A stretch of DNA of 64,000 nucleotides from Fibrobacter succinogenes. Its GTDB lineage: Bacteria; Fibrobacterota; Fibrobacteria; Fibrobacterales; Fibrobacteraceae. Shown here piece by piece: positions 35,501-43,875 of this stretch. Where the stretch lies: NCBI GenBank assembly GCA_902762795.1, contig CACWPM010000026.1, positions 16,806-80,805 on the forward strand. Reading direction: 5' to 3'. The notes under the pieces are model-generated. The model made no database searches. It saw only the letters and a list, made by a program, of their open reading frames with translations, and was not told where the DNA came from. The translations under genes and the position numbers were made by a program. Position 1 is the first letter of the stretch; every line of letters begins with the position of its first letter.

Positions 35501-37529
35501 TAACTTTTGTTTCTAGCGCTCCTATATTTTCATTTTGCTCAGTCCAACCGCATTTATCTGCAATTTCCAAAGCAGACATCACAAGCCGTTCACGTTTTTC
35601 GCTTTGCTTTATTAACACACGCCAAATGTCACCAATTTCTTTTTCAGATAATTTTGATTGCTGTAGAAGTTGAAAATTGGTATCCAAATCTTTTGAATTG
35701 TACAAAGCAACACAGAACGCCTGCATATCCGGTTTTCTACCCGCACGACCAGCCTCTTGCACATAGTTTTCTAATGTACTTGAGATTTCGTAATGAGCAA
35801 CTAATTTAACATTGTCTTTGTCAACCCCCATTCCAAATGCTGTAGTAGCAACAATTGTATCAATATTTCCGTCAGCTTTTTGAAATTCTTCCTGAACATC
35901 TATTTTGATATCTGCATCCATTTGACCATTATAGCAACCACTTTTGAAACCATACTCTTTTAAACTTTCTGCTAATTTTTCGGTTGTTTTAACTGTAGTT
36001 GCATAAACTATTTTAGGCCCATCATACAACTTCAACAAATTAACAAGCTCTTTTCCACGTTCATGTTTATCTCTAGATGCAGGTATAACAGAATATTCCA
36101 AATTTTTTCTTGTTGCAGAGCTAACAATCTTTACCAAATCAAGATTCATTCTTTTCTTAAAATATCCACAAATATCATCAACGACATCCTGTTTCGCTGT
36201 TGCCGTAAAACAACTGATTGGAATAGATGATTCTAAGCGCTTTTCTTCTTCGAGATCTTTGATAAAATCGGCAAGATAAAGATAATCGACTCGGAAATCT
36301 TGTCCCCAAGCGCTAAAGCAATGCGCTTCATCTATAACAAATCGATTTATACGGCGTTGTTTTAGCAATTTAAATATCGTATTGGAACGAAGAGCTTCGG
36401 GCGAAATATAAAGAATGTCTTTTTCATTATCAAGAATAGCCCTAATTGTATTTTTTCGCTCTAATGGAGAAATTTGTGAGTATATATACGCAGCACGATC
36501 TATCCCAAAACGCTTTGTCAATACGTCCACTTGGTCTTTCATCAAGGCAACAATCGGAGATATTACAACAGTCAAGGCACCTATCTGACTCCCCGCAATC
36601 AAAGCAGGCAACTGGAAAGTCATTGACTTTCCACCGCCAGTCGGGAATACTGCTAAAAGGGACTTGCCTCGCATTGCAGTTTCAACAACTCGCTGTTGTA
36701 GAGGAATTTTCTCGTCTTTTTCGAAAGAACGGAAAGCATCAAATCCAAACCATTTCTTTAATTGTTTTATTGAACTTAGCTGTTCGGAGCAATATGGACA
36801 TTGAGAATTGCCACAAGGAACAAGGCGACGACGATGCAAAATACTTTCAAGATGTGGGTACTGGTAGCGAACCCAATGGGGAACAAAATCACTAGGTCCT
36901 TCTTCATGAAATAATGTTAGAAGAAAACACCATTCGACACGATAGACCGCCCACTCGTTTTCAAAATCTTGATGCAAGCAAATCGATTTCTCATAATGCG
37001 CAGTAAACCAACGTTGTATTTCAGACAGATTGGAGCGCAATTTACTTTGTTCAGGAACTTCTACAAGATTAAAGAACGGAGCAAAACCAGGTTCATTCTT
37101 TAAAAACTGAAATAAGAGATAACGAAGTTGCCAAGGATAGCTACCCCATTTTTCCACGCAATCTTGTAAAAGTCGTTTGCAAAGCTCTGCATCTTTTAAA
37201 GGATCTGATGGTTCATCTTCGTTTTTCAGATATTCCTTACGCAACTTGTGATACGGTTTGCACGGGAACAATAACGAAGAAAGCATCAAGGTATCCAACG
37301 CCTTAACATTGGGGAAATCTATAGAAAAGTACTGTCTAAGAATCGGAGCATCATGACGGAGAACATTGTGTCCCACAATAAATTTCGCTTTTTGAGCCGC
37401 TAGTTCTAATTTCGCTGGATTTTTTTCACGAGCACGTTCTTCACCTAGAATATAACCGTATTCCCGAACCGCTTCTGTTCCAGGATTATATTCCAAATCA
37501 AAAAATAAAAAGTCGTGCAAATTATCCAT
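32592..37529 (-). CDS. Exonuclease-RecQ helicase-UvrD helicase fusion, putative defence protein
   Basis: One 1645-residue chain joins three nucleic-acid enzymes. Residues 1-125: DEDDh 3'-5' exonuclease (FFDLEYN with Asp11/Glu13, VGHNVLRHDAP, HKL, DPLKDAELCKRLL). Then CGNSQCPYC, a possible zinc knuckle (239-247). About 260-640: RecQ-type SF2 helicase (FPTGGGKSMTFQLPAL, VIDEAHCFSAWGQDFR, CFTATAKQD, TTAFGMGVDKDNVKLVAHYE, EAGRAGR) and a winged-helix part. About 1085-1520: UvrD-type SF1 helicase (VGAGPGSGKTH, LVDEFQDLS, VVGDDDQSIFEFRG, TMHSSKGLEWDHVI, LYVAATRAKK). Last gene of a minus-strand operon with a UvrD/HelD-like helicase, an HNH nuclease and a methyltransferase. Strongly A+T-rich codons suggest transfer. 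TATATT ends 8 bases before the ATG. The domain calls are firm; the defence role is inference. Confidence 0.85.
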   Translation of the reverse strand: MDNLHDFLFFDLEYNPGTEAVREYGYILGEERAREKNPAKLELAAQKAKFIVGHNVLRHDAPILRQYFSIDFPNVKALDTLMLSSLLFPCKPYHKLRKEYLKNEDEPSDPLKDAELCKRLLQDCVEKWGSYPWQLRYLLFQFLKNEPGFAPFFNLVEVPEQSKLRSNLSEIQRWFTAHYEKSICLHQDFENEWAVYRVEWCFLLTLFHEEGPSDFVPHWVRYQYPHLESILHRRRLVPCGNSQCPYCSEQLSSIKQLKKWFGFDAFRSFEKDEKIPLQQRVVETAMRGKSLLAVFPTGGGKSMTFQLPALIAGSQIGALTVVISPIVALMKDQVDVLTKRFGIDRAAYIYSQISPLERKNTIRAILDNEKDILYISPEALRSNTIFKLLKQRRINRFVIDEAHCFSAWGQDFRVDYLYLADFIKDLEEEKRLESSIPISCFTATAKQDVVDDICGYFKKRMNLDLVKIVSSATRKNLEYSVIPASRDKHERGKELVNLLKLYDGPKIVYATTVKTTEKLAESLKEYGFKSGCYNGQMDADIKIDVQEEFQKADGNIDTIVATTAFGMGVDKDNVKLVAHYEISSTLENYVQEAGRAGRKPDMQAFCVALYNSKDLDTNFQLLQQSKLSEKEIGDIWRVLIKQSEKRERLVMSALEIADKCGWTEQNENIGALETKVKHAIMLLEDQGFLKRKRNQTQVFGSSIAIETVSQIRYILDSPNIDKLNTIENIAFRIMRHIITKRWTKNPECTLDDITVNLGIERKDANEALRLLRSKRLLDQRNDWSAKIQRLGTFNCKRMLERAKGLQEILLKSCEGHCINEPFLLNLTKVNAARGETESGTETRKCLQILRGILRYWAHESIAEIHLIEAGHQRYQIEFLKELDIVRKNLVDNWECFEKIIDTLLVIQKEQGKKKDDTLNDTVWFSIDNLILRIYGEDDIEDLARQAQFEYALLFLHLIGAICLENGLMVFYTGLVLDISPENRIKPFSEQDFQKLHDFYENKAEAIHIVGRYAEMMLNNKDAAQELLNDYFALNINQFRQKYMMSPDEKGAVSINLRERINAVNKEQKAIIKSNARHILVGAGPGSGKTHMLVHKAASLLWLEEIQPNSLLMLTFTRSACRELRKRLNDLAKGLAHGVTITTFHALAFSILGIQGSKKDFKKTGNAQKGEEIINKAAEVVESGEDVGIGSLGVILVDEFQDLSSSEYKMLKALYRYGDKPPRLIVVGDDDQSIFEFRGSSSEFFRKFSSEFSNTKEFYLTNNYRSAVNLVRANEEILSCLNYRVKDGKKQVAVNPELGKLEFFEEYDRTRGAFAAAEILVEKCKLDNGSACILSPENSEVFLAAAKLEELGVDCRVIKSQDLEKCPVESVREIVGFKTIVEADKDIAKRSWTIELFKQIAEKYKKDYEGESSFELLDAVINDFIDGEDEVVLSDFEQYLNEVSYADLNKKGNLQVNVGTMHSSKGLEWDHVILNLGEWIPETQEQFRLLYVAATRAKKTLTVLGTEANLPSSWIKNFKNMGRLKEYSVPKIVHVETGLDDLVFKYMLVNEKNKSRTRYLQEKFASIPLGTVIEIKFNQEFQCYNTYFNGRYVTKFSNKFEKDYLRNLQKNFYKPKTAKLIQVCKWEDEFGQAIWVPLLSVEFEKM

Positions 37530-37593
37530 ACTCTACAAATATATAAGAAAAAATTTCAAAACAAGTCTCGCACGAAAAAACAATCCACTTCAA

Positions 37594-40500
37594 TCAGTTG
37601 CTAAACTCATTCCAAATGAACTTTTCCTTATATTCGCAAGCGGGATAATTAGAACATCCCACAAAATAATGCCCATTGTTGCCTTTTCGTTTTATAAGAA
37701 AGCCCCCACAATTAGGACATATTTTAGGACTTGACAAAATAGTCACGTCTCTTTGCGCATACCGACACCGAGGAAAATTAGAACACCCCACAAAAGATTT
37801 TCCATCATGTTCAACTTTCAGCAAGTCCCCCGTTTTGCAAAGAGGACATTTCGTCAGTTTTCCGTTTGTTCTTCGTCCCGTTGATTTGAAGAATACAGAT
37901 GTAGATTCTGAAAATTCCTTGAAAAATGGAGATGGGTTCTTGTTATCCACAAGGACATAGGTTCTATTTTTTGTTCGAGTAATAGCAACATAAAATAAAC
38001 GACGTTCTTCCGCAAATCTGTAATCTTCCGCATTTGTAAGAACAAAATTCAAAACAGGATCATCAATCATCTGATTCGGAAAACCAAGTTTATCATTTCT
38101 AAAATTCAGAAGAATAACATTATCAGCTTCCAATCCCTTGGATTTGTGAACGGAAAGGAATTGTATTGACAACATCGGATTTTGAATGTACTCTAGCGCA
38201 TCAGCACCATTCTTCCGAATCTCTCGGAATAAGCCGGTATCTTTTGCAATTTCTATATCGTAATTTGTTCTCCCTAAAAGTAAAATGGACGAATTCGTTC
38301 CATAATCCAAAGCAATTTTATTGATTATCGCTTGCAAAGCGTTTCTCGGATTGTCATCGAAGCCCCAAAAAACAAGAGGATAATCTAGCTTTTTATCGGA
38401 GCGTAAACATTTCTTGAGCTGAAGTGGATTTTGCAAAACAAAATGCGAAGCTTCATCGATTAACTTTTGCGAATTACGATAAGTTTTCTCAATTTTCAAT
38501 ATTTTCGTTTTTCCAAAATACTTTGCAATATCGGTAAATAACGAAATATCGCTACCAGCAAACCTATATATGGATTGCCAGTCATCCCCTACACAGAATA
38601 ACTTCGCTTTTGTTTTATCGACAATAGCCTTTAACAGATTAAATCTGGCCTTCGAGATATCCTGATATTCATCAACAATCACATACTTATACAAAGGAAT
38701 TTCGCAACCACCATTAACATTCTCAGTCGCATTGTTTATCATATCCGAAAAATCGATTGAATCATTGGCAATTAAGTGTTTTTGATAAGTATCTAATATT
38801 ACTCTTATTATATTCAAAAAGGTATTGTTTCTTCTTTGCAAGAAACTTTTATCTTCTAACGAAAGCCAATCTTTCCAATCATCGATCGTTTCTACTGTAT
38901 AATTATTAGACTTAAAAAGTACGATAAAAGTTCCGCATAACTTCACAAATTCAGAGAAATACTTATTCGTCTTGGTTGCGTAAACAGTATTGAAAATATC
39001 CATGAAATTTCTTGATTTCAGAACAACCCCATTTTGTTTTAGAAGTTCTTCAAGTTTTTGCAGGAGAACACCTTCTGAATTGTAGTATGAATAAGTTTCA
39101 ATCAACTTGGTATTATTCTGCTTATGAAATTCTCTTTTCCATTCAATTCCATCTAAATATTTTTGAGCTTCAACAAGAGAAAGCCACGGAACCGTATAGT
39201 CTCTTGTTATTCCAAAATGTTCTAAATAAATATCATAATCTTTCAAATAAAAATCCGGCCTATATGCTTTTCGCAAGGGATCCTGACTTTCGAAAGGATA
39301 GATTTTTTCATATTCGTAATTTACGCCATTTAAAAAAAGAAAATTTGCAATCTGAACTTCTTGAAGACTTTTTACTTTTTCATTTTTAAGCGTTGTATGA
39401 TCCTGCGCTTTCTTTATTTTTTCTTCATGTATATATTTTTCTTGATCATATTTTGATTTAAGAGTTTCTAAATCTACGCTTTTTTCAGCCTCATACATTT
39501 CACCCAACGAAGAACATTCTTCCATATTTTGCGGGATATCGATATAATATGCAAAGTATTCAATTATATTTTTTACTAAATCAGGATAATTTACAAGTTC
39601 CTTTTCAAAAAAAACATGTATAAATTTATTAAAGAGAGATTCATCAAGAACGTCAGGCCTTTTCCCATCAGCACTTTTAATTATATCAAGACCCAATTTA
39701 TGAAAAGTTGTTGATTTAACAGGGATTCCCAACTTTCCTTGAATTCTATCGGTCATTTCTTGAGCAGATTTTTTCGTAAACGAAATAAGTAATATTTCTT
39801 CTGGACTTATATTCTTCGCATCACATAGATATTTGACTTTGCCTGCAATCGTCAGCGTTTTTCCACTACCCGCCCCTGCCAAAACAAGAATTCTATCTTC
39901 ATCGGTTATGACAGCTTCTCTTTGTTGCATATCTAAGGACTTTCCATCTATGTTGGAAAACAGATAATCATATTTTTGCGATTCCTGCACAATAAACGAT
40001 TTATTCGCTTTTTCTAAATAATTAAAAAGATCCTCATAGATTATTTCAAAATGACTTATTTCCCCATACTCTTCATCATTCACATTCAAATTACAAATAG
40101 CAACATCTTGAGACAATTTTTTCCATTTCTGATAAAATATTTTTCCATCAGAGTCTGTAACATAACGACTAGTCAAGAAATCAAGTTCATTAAAGAAAAT
40201 ATTCACAAATTGCAAAAGCAACTTGAGTTGTTCCTTACGCCTAAACTCTGCATTTGATTCTAAAACGAGTCTTGGAAAACTTTTATACTTTCTTTTAAAC
40301 TCCTCTAATCTTACAAAGGTCTTTACTTTTGAAGACTTCCGACTGCACTCTTGCAATTCAAAATACAATGTTTGATATTTCTTAATAAAAGCATCTCTTT
40401 CTGCATCTTGAATATAGTGTTTAAACAATCCATCATATTCAATTGAAAACGAATTAACTTCTATTAAAAACTCTTTGCATTTGATTTCCACATTCGATTC

Positions 40501-40809
40501 TAAAACGAGCCTTGGGAAATCTTTGTACTTTTTCTTAAAATCTTCTAACTTTACAAAATCATCAACTTTTGATGGAATACCACTATACCTTTGCAACTCA
40601 TAATACAACACTTTATACTTAGAAACAAAGGCGTCCCTTTCTGCATCCTGAATATAATGATTAAAAATCCCGTCAAAGTCAACGAAAAAAGAATCACATA
40701 CTTCTATGAAGCTTTCTACTTTTTGTTCAAATTCTTTAGCAAGTTGTCTACGACGTGCTACATAAAAAAGAGCAATTGAGGTGAATAATACAATTATTAG
40801 CACAAACAT
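37594..40809 (-). CDS. Helicase IV/UvrD-like SF1 helicase with topoisomerase-type zinc fingers
   Basis: About 1071 residues from the ATG at 40809; a TTG at 40818 is an alternative. Order: N-terminal membrane helix (FVLIIVLFTSIALFYVA), a tandem duplication of a 67-residue helical unit (FNHYIQDAERDAFVSKY and FKHYIQDAERDAFIKKY), SF1 helicase motif I LVLAGAGSGKTLTIAGK, an inserted nuclease-like part (YRPDFYLKDYDIYLEHFGI, as in HelD), motif II VIVDEYQDISKAR, CVGDDWQSIYRFAGS, SVHKSKGLEADNVILL, FYVAITRTKN, and two Cys4 zinc fingers (CPLCKTGDLL...GCSNFPRC and CPNCGGFLI...GCSNYPAC). The gene lies 64 bases before the fusion helicase and 14 bases after the HNH gene. The membrane helix would tether the enzyme to the inner membrane, unusual for a helicase. 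Part of the candidate defence operon. Confidence 0.85.
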   Translation of the reverse strand: MFVLIIVLFTSIALFYVARRRQLAKEFEQKVESFIEVCDSFFVDFDGIFNHYIQDAERDAFVSKYKVLYYELQRYSGIPSKVDDFVKLEDFKKKYKDFPRLVLESNVEIKCKEFLIEVNSFSIEYDGLFKHYIQDAERDAFIKKYQTLYFELQECSRKSSKVKTFVRLEEFKRKYKSFPRLVLESNAEFRRKEQLKLLLQFVNIFFNELDFLTSRYVTDSDGKIFYQKWKKLSQDVAICNLNVNDEEYGEISHFEIIYEDLFNYLEKANKSFIVQESQKYDYLFSNIDGKSLDMQQREAVITDEDRILVLAGAGSGKTLTIAGKVKYLCDAKNISPEEILLISFTKKSAQEMTDRIQGKLGIPVKSTTFHKLGLDIIKSADGKRPDVLDESLFNKFIHVFFEKELVNYPDLVKNIIEYFAYYIDIPQNMEECSSLGEMYEAEKSVDLETLKSKYDQEKYIHEEKIKKAQDHTTLKNEKVKSLQEVQIANFLFLNGVNYEYEKIYPFESQDPLRKAYRPDFYLKDYDIYLEHFGITRDYTVPWLSLVEAQKYLDGIEWKREFHKQNNTKLIETYSYYNSEGVLLQKLEELLKQNGVVLKSRNFMDIFNTVYATKTNKYFSEFVKLCGTFIVLFKSNNYTVETIDDWKDWLSLEDKSFLQRRNNTFLNIIRVILDTYQKHLIANDSIDFSDMINNATENVNGGCEIPLYKYVIVDEYQDISKARFNLLKAIVDKTKAKLFCVGDDWQSIYRFAGSDISLFTDIAKYFGKTKILKIEKTYRNSQKLIDEASHFVLQNPLQLKKCLRSDKKLDYPLVFWGFDDNPRNALQAIINKIALDYGTNSSILLLGRTNYDIEIAKDTGLFREIRKNGADALEYIQNPMLSIQFLSVHKSKGLEADNVILLNFRNDKLGFPNQMIDDPVLNFVLTNAEDYRFAEERRLFYVAITRTKNRTYVLVDNKNPSPFFKEFSESTSVFFKSTGRRTNGKLTKCPLCKTGDLLKVEHDGKSFVGCSNFPRCRYAQRDVTILSSPKICPNCGGFLIKRKGNNGHYFVGCSNYPACEYKEKFIWNEFSN

Positions 40810-40823
40810 GTTTAGCAAACGCC

Positions 40824-42005
40824 TTACCCCTTAAAATTCCAAATTTCGTACCCTTGCCGTCTTGCAGAATCATATACGGGTTGCATGTTCTTTTTCAGAA
40901 TATTGATAAATTGTTCTTCACTATTTCCCGCTCTAAAAAGCTCCGTTTCAGCCCATATCGAATGTAGATTATCGCGATAGCATTTTTCAAAACGGCCGCG
41001 GATAGAATCGTCATTCCACATCAATCGATACATTTCATATTGGTTCAAAGCAAATCGCTTAAAAAAAGTCCAATGAGGCAAACGATTTCCCTTAGAGGAA
41101 TTGAGAGAGGAATTCATCGGAGATAGATTCCACAGTTCATCATTCATCACAAATGACCATGGAATAAAATGGTCAATGTCGTAATCATTTTCAATAGGCT
41201 TATTTGTATAGATGTCAAGAATCGTTTCGCGTTGCAAGACTATTTCCCACAATTTGCGAACTTGTTCAAGTTTTCGCACACTCGCATCCATAGGAGAAAG
41301 TTTATATACAATTCCCGGAACTTCGGGATTGTTGACTTGCAACCATTTTGATTTTTCATGCTGAATCCATCCAAGAATCGCAACCGAATTGTCTTGAATA
41401 TATTGTTTCCATATCGGATTAAAAACAACTTTACGATTTAGCTGCGGATTTTCATCAAAAATGTATGGAAGCAAAATACGTTGATTGACCTTCTTTGTGT
41501 AATCAATAATGGCTTGCAAACTATTCCAGTTAACTTTTTCCCCACGTCCCTGTTCGTAACGATTATAAAATCCTGCCAACGCTCGATAAGGAACATATTT
41601 TGTCAATGCGATTTTATACTTCTTGATATCTCCGTTAAATTCTTTAATTGCGTTCTTGATTTCTATCTTGGATGCATTGGATTGCAAGCCACTCTTTTCG
41701 GCTAAATCAGTAACGGCCAATTCTAACGCATCGCGAAATTCGCCTTTCAGCATGCCGCTCAAATGAATGTGGTATTCACGGACAGTGAACCATGCATTCG
41801 CAATCATTTCGTCAATAATCGCATCAAAACTTGCAATATTCACATCCTCATCAATCAGTTTGACAATCGCTTCAAGCCAGTAGAACTTGTAACAACACGT
41901 CGGATCTTTCATCATGAGCGAAAAGCACTCGACATCGAGTTGATTGCAATAGGGCGAATTAATATCTAAAGCTAAGCTTTGCGGGAAAGGATTATATTCA
42001 TCCAT
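40824..42005 (-). CDS. HNH endonuclease-domain protein
   Basis: 393 residues. A C-terminal HNH nuclease (about residues 265-315) reads DIYTNKPIENDYDIDHFIPW, then NDELWNLSPMNSSLNSSKGNRLP: the His of DHFIP and the two Asn of WNLSP/NSSKGN fit the motif. The N-terminal 250 residues are helical and unassigned (IDEMIANAWFTVREYHIHLS is well defined). AGGAG lies 9 bases before the ATG, and the start lies inside the last codons of the methyltransferase gene (34-base overlap), so they are translated together. HNH nucleases next to methyltransferases and helicases usually cut foreign DNA. No target can be read from sequence. Confidence 0.83.
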   Translation of the reverse strand: MDEYNPFPQSLALDINSPYCNQLDVECFSLMMKDPTCCYKFYWLEAIVKLIDEDVNIASFDAIIDEMIANAWFTVREYHIHLSGMLKGEFRDALELAVTDLAEKSGLQSNASKIEIKNAIKEFNGDIKKYKIALTKYVPYRALAGFYNRYEQGRGEKVNWNSLQAIIDYTKKVNQRILLPYIFDENPQLNRKVVFNPIWKQYIQDNSVAILGWIQHEKSKWLQVNNPEVPGIVYKLSPMDASVRKLEQVRKLWEIVLQRETILDIYTNKPIENDYDIDHFIPWSFVMNDELWNLSPMNSSLNSSKGNRLPHWTFFKRFALNQYEMYRLMWNDDSIRGRFEKCYRDNLHSIWAETELFRAGNSEEQFINILKKNMQPVYDSARRQGYEIWNFKG

Positions 42006-42562
42006 TTTTCTTCGCTCCTATTCGGTCTTACATCCTTAGAAATCCAGTATTCATCGCATTTCAATTCTGGAATATTCAAAAGAAATCCGGTAAATGTTTG
42101 CTCAGTAAAATCAGAAAAAAAGCGGTCGTTTCTTTTGCCAGAAAAAGTTCCATACTTGAACGAAGTATAAATTATTCCAGTAGGTTTTAGAGCCACCGAC
42201 ATTTTTTTCATAACTGAAACAAGTTCGTCATTCGGTAAATGAAGAATAGAAGCGCACGCCCAAATTCCATCATATTTTGCAACAGCATCTAATTGTTGAA
42301 AAAACATTTGCCTAACGGCAATTCCCGTATAGAGACTCGCAATCTTGCATAATTCTTCTGAACCGTCAACTGCATCTACATCAAAGCCTTTTTCAAGGAA
42401 CGCTTTCGTATCGCGACCTGCACCGCACCCGAAATCCAATATTTTTGCATGTTGCGGCAAATAATCGAGGAACCGTTCCTGGGTAGAAGAAAAATCTACA
42501 CCAATAGTACTGCTGGAGTATTCCTTCGCATTTTTATTATAATAATCAATAGTTGTTGTCAT
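41972..42562 (-). CDS. Class I SAM-dependent methyltransferase
   Basis: 196 residues. SAM-binding motif I ILDFGCGAGRDTKAFLEKGF, acidic strand VDAVDGSEEL, and IWACASILHLPNDELVSVMK, all typical of the TehB/UbiE-like class I fold. It has no DNA-methylase catalytic signature (NPPY or PC motif), so a small molecule, protein or modified nucleotide is a likelier substrate than DNA bases. First gene of the four-gene minus-strand operon; it overlaps the HNH gene by 34 bases. The N-terminal DYYNKNAKEYSSSTIGVDFS suggests a Tyr-rich lid. No Shine-Dalgarno; TAAAAT lies 4 bases before the ATG. Confidence 0.85.
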   Translation of the reverse strand: MTTTIDYYNKNAKEYSSSTIGVDFSSTQERFLDYLPQHAKILDFGCGAGRDTKAFLEKGFDVDAVDGSEELCKIASLYTGIAVRQMFFQQLDAVAKYDGIWACASILHLPNDELVSVMKKMSVALKPTGIIYTSFKYGTFSGKRNDRFFSDFTEQTFTGFLLNIPELKCDEYWISKDVRPNRSEEKWMNIILSRKA

Positions 42563-42747
42563 GAGTATTTTAAGCTTTATACTATGCTTAGAAATTTATA
42601 TAAAAATGCGACAGATAAAGCAAAAAGACCTCAAAAATAACGTCTAAAGCAAATAAAGGAAGAAAACTCAACAAACCGCGACATATTTGCAAAATAAGCC
42701 CTCTGGATGAGGACGGCAAAGGCGCCGATGAAGTCAAACACCCTCAC

Positions 42748-42776
42748 TTGCCTCCCCTCGCCGTATTTTGTATATT
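42748..42776 (+). promoter_or_regulatory. Promoter of the ORF6N leader RNA
   Basis: TTGCCT (42748-42753), 17-base spacer, TATATT (42771-42776). Expected start near 42783. It drives the short terminated leader and, by read-through, the ORF6N gene. Confidence 0.65.
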
Positions 42777-42782
42777 CCCCAA

Positions 42783-42856
42783 TAGTAAAGCTATAGTGGC
42801 AGGACAAACCTGCGACAAGCCGTATTTCTTATATCTAAAGGAATACGGCTTTTTTT
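42783..42856 (+). ncRNA. Short leader RNA ending in a terminator before the ORF6N gene
   Basis: From the predicted start the RNA would hold a small hairpin GCAGG-ACAAA-CCTGC (42799-42813) and then a strong terminator: GCCGTATT (42819-42826) paired with AATACGGC (42842-42849), followed by seven T. The gene's Shine-Dalgarno begins just 6 bases after the T-run. This arrangement means most transcripts would stop at about 75 bases unless read-through is allowed. It may be an attenuator, or a stable small RNA with its own role. Nothing in the leader looks like a leader peptide. Confidence 0.6.
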
Positions 42857-42872
42857 GTTATAAGGAGAAAAA

Positions 42873-43862
42873 ATGAACAAAAAGACCGACAATACAGATG
42901 TCATCGTACAGAATCCAATCGTCAATTCGTCCGTCGAAAAGATGATTCAAGTCATCCGAGACAAGCAGGTTCTGCTAGATCGCGACTTGGCGACGCTTTA
43001 TGGAGTAGAAACGAAGCGTATCAATGAGCAAGTAAAACGCAATAAAGAGCGATTTCCTGAGGATTTTTGCTTTCTGCTGACTATGGAAGAAACGAAAATT
43101 CTAAGGTCGCAAAATGCGACCTTAGAGAAGGAATCTGCTAATCTGAAAGGAAAACATTCAAAATACCGGTCTTTGGCGTTCACGGAACAAGGTATCGCGA
43201 TGCTCTCGTCTGTCCTGAAAAGTGAAACGGCCATCAGAGTGAACATTGCCATCATGCGTGCTTTTGTCGCAGCTCGGCAAATCCTGATGCAAAACGGCGG
43301 TTTGGTCAATCGCCTGTCCAACGTGGAGTCCAAAATGCTCGAGCAGGACGCGCGTTTGCAGGAACACGACCATAAATTCGACACGATTTTCGAGGCGATG
43401 GACCGCGGCGAGCTGCAATCGAAGGGGCTGTATTACAACAACCAGATTTTCGACGCCTATGTGTTCGTATGCGGGCTAATCAGGCAGGCGAAAAGGCGGA
43501 TTGTCCTTGTGGACCGCTACGTGGACGAGAAGGTACTTGCGATGATGCTCAAGCGCAGCAAAGGCGTATCGGTGACAATCTACACCTACGATAAGAGCAA
43601 AGTTTTCGAAGTGGATTTGGCAACATACAACGCACAGTATGCGGACAGTCCCATTGAAATTTTACCATGTTATGGAATGCACGATCGATTCCTATTCATA
43701 GACAATATAGCTTACCATTTTGGCGCATCCCTGAAAGACCTGGGAACAAGCACATTTTTCTTCAGCAAAGAAGATTTCACACTAGACGAAGTGCTAAAGA
43801 AATCAGAGGAAAAGCGACAATTACAAGAGTTATTAGCAACCGAACCGTCAAGGAATACTTGA
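42873..43862 (+). CDS. ORF6N-domain protein with phosphodiesterase-like C-terminus
   Basis: 329 residues. The N-terminal ORF6N domain (MIQVIRDKQVLLDRDLATLY, GVETKRINEQVKRNKERFPE, DFCFLLTMEE) is a DNA-binding domain common in phages and mobile elements. A coiled linker (NRLSNVESKMLEQDARLQEH) leads to a C-terminal domain with RRIVLVDRYVDEKVLAMML, VTIYTYDKSK, MHDRFLFID and YHFGASLKDLGTSTFFFSKE, reminiscent of phospholipase D-like folds with HDR in place of HxK. AAGGAG lies 5 bases before the ATG, 6 bases after a terminator. Base composition is between chromosome and island. Likely a regulator or effector carried by a mobile cassette; the target is unknown. Confidence 0.8.
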   Translation: MNKKTDNTDVIVQNPIVNSSVEKMIQVIRDKQVLLDRDLATLYGVETKRINEQVKRNKERFPEDFCFLLTMEETKILRSQNATLEKESANLKGKHSKYRSLAFTEQGIAMLSSVLKSETAIRVNIAIMRAFVAARQILMQNGGLVNRLSNVESKMLEQDARLQEHDHKFDTIFEAMDRGELQSKGLYYNNQIFDAYVFVCGLIRQAKRRIVLVDRYVDEKVLAMMLKRSKGVSVTIYTYDKSKVFEVDLATYNAQYADSPIEILPCYGMHDRFLFIDNIAYHFGASLKDLGTSTFFFSKEDFTLDEVLKKSEEKRQLQELLATEPSRNT

Positions 43863-43875
43863 CAGGGGAAAACCT

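Noticed and set aside
42783..42856. ORF6N leader as a type III antitoxin RNA (ToxIN-like)
   Set aside because: There are no tandem RNA repeats before the terminator and ORF6N is unrelated to ToxN, so only the layout is similar.
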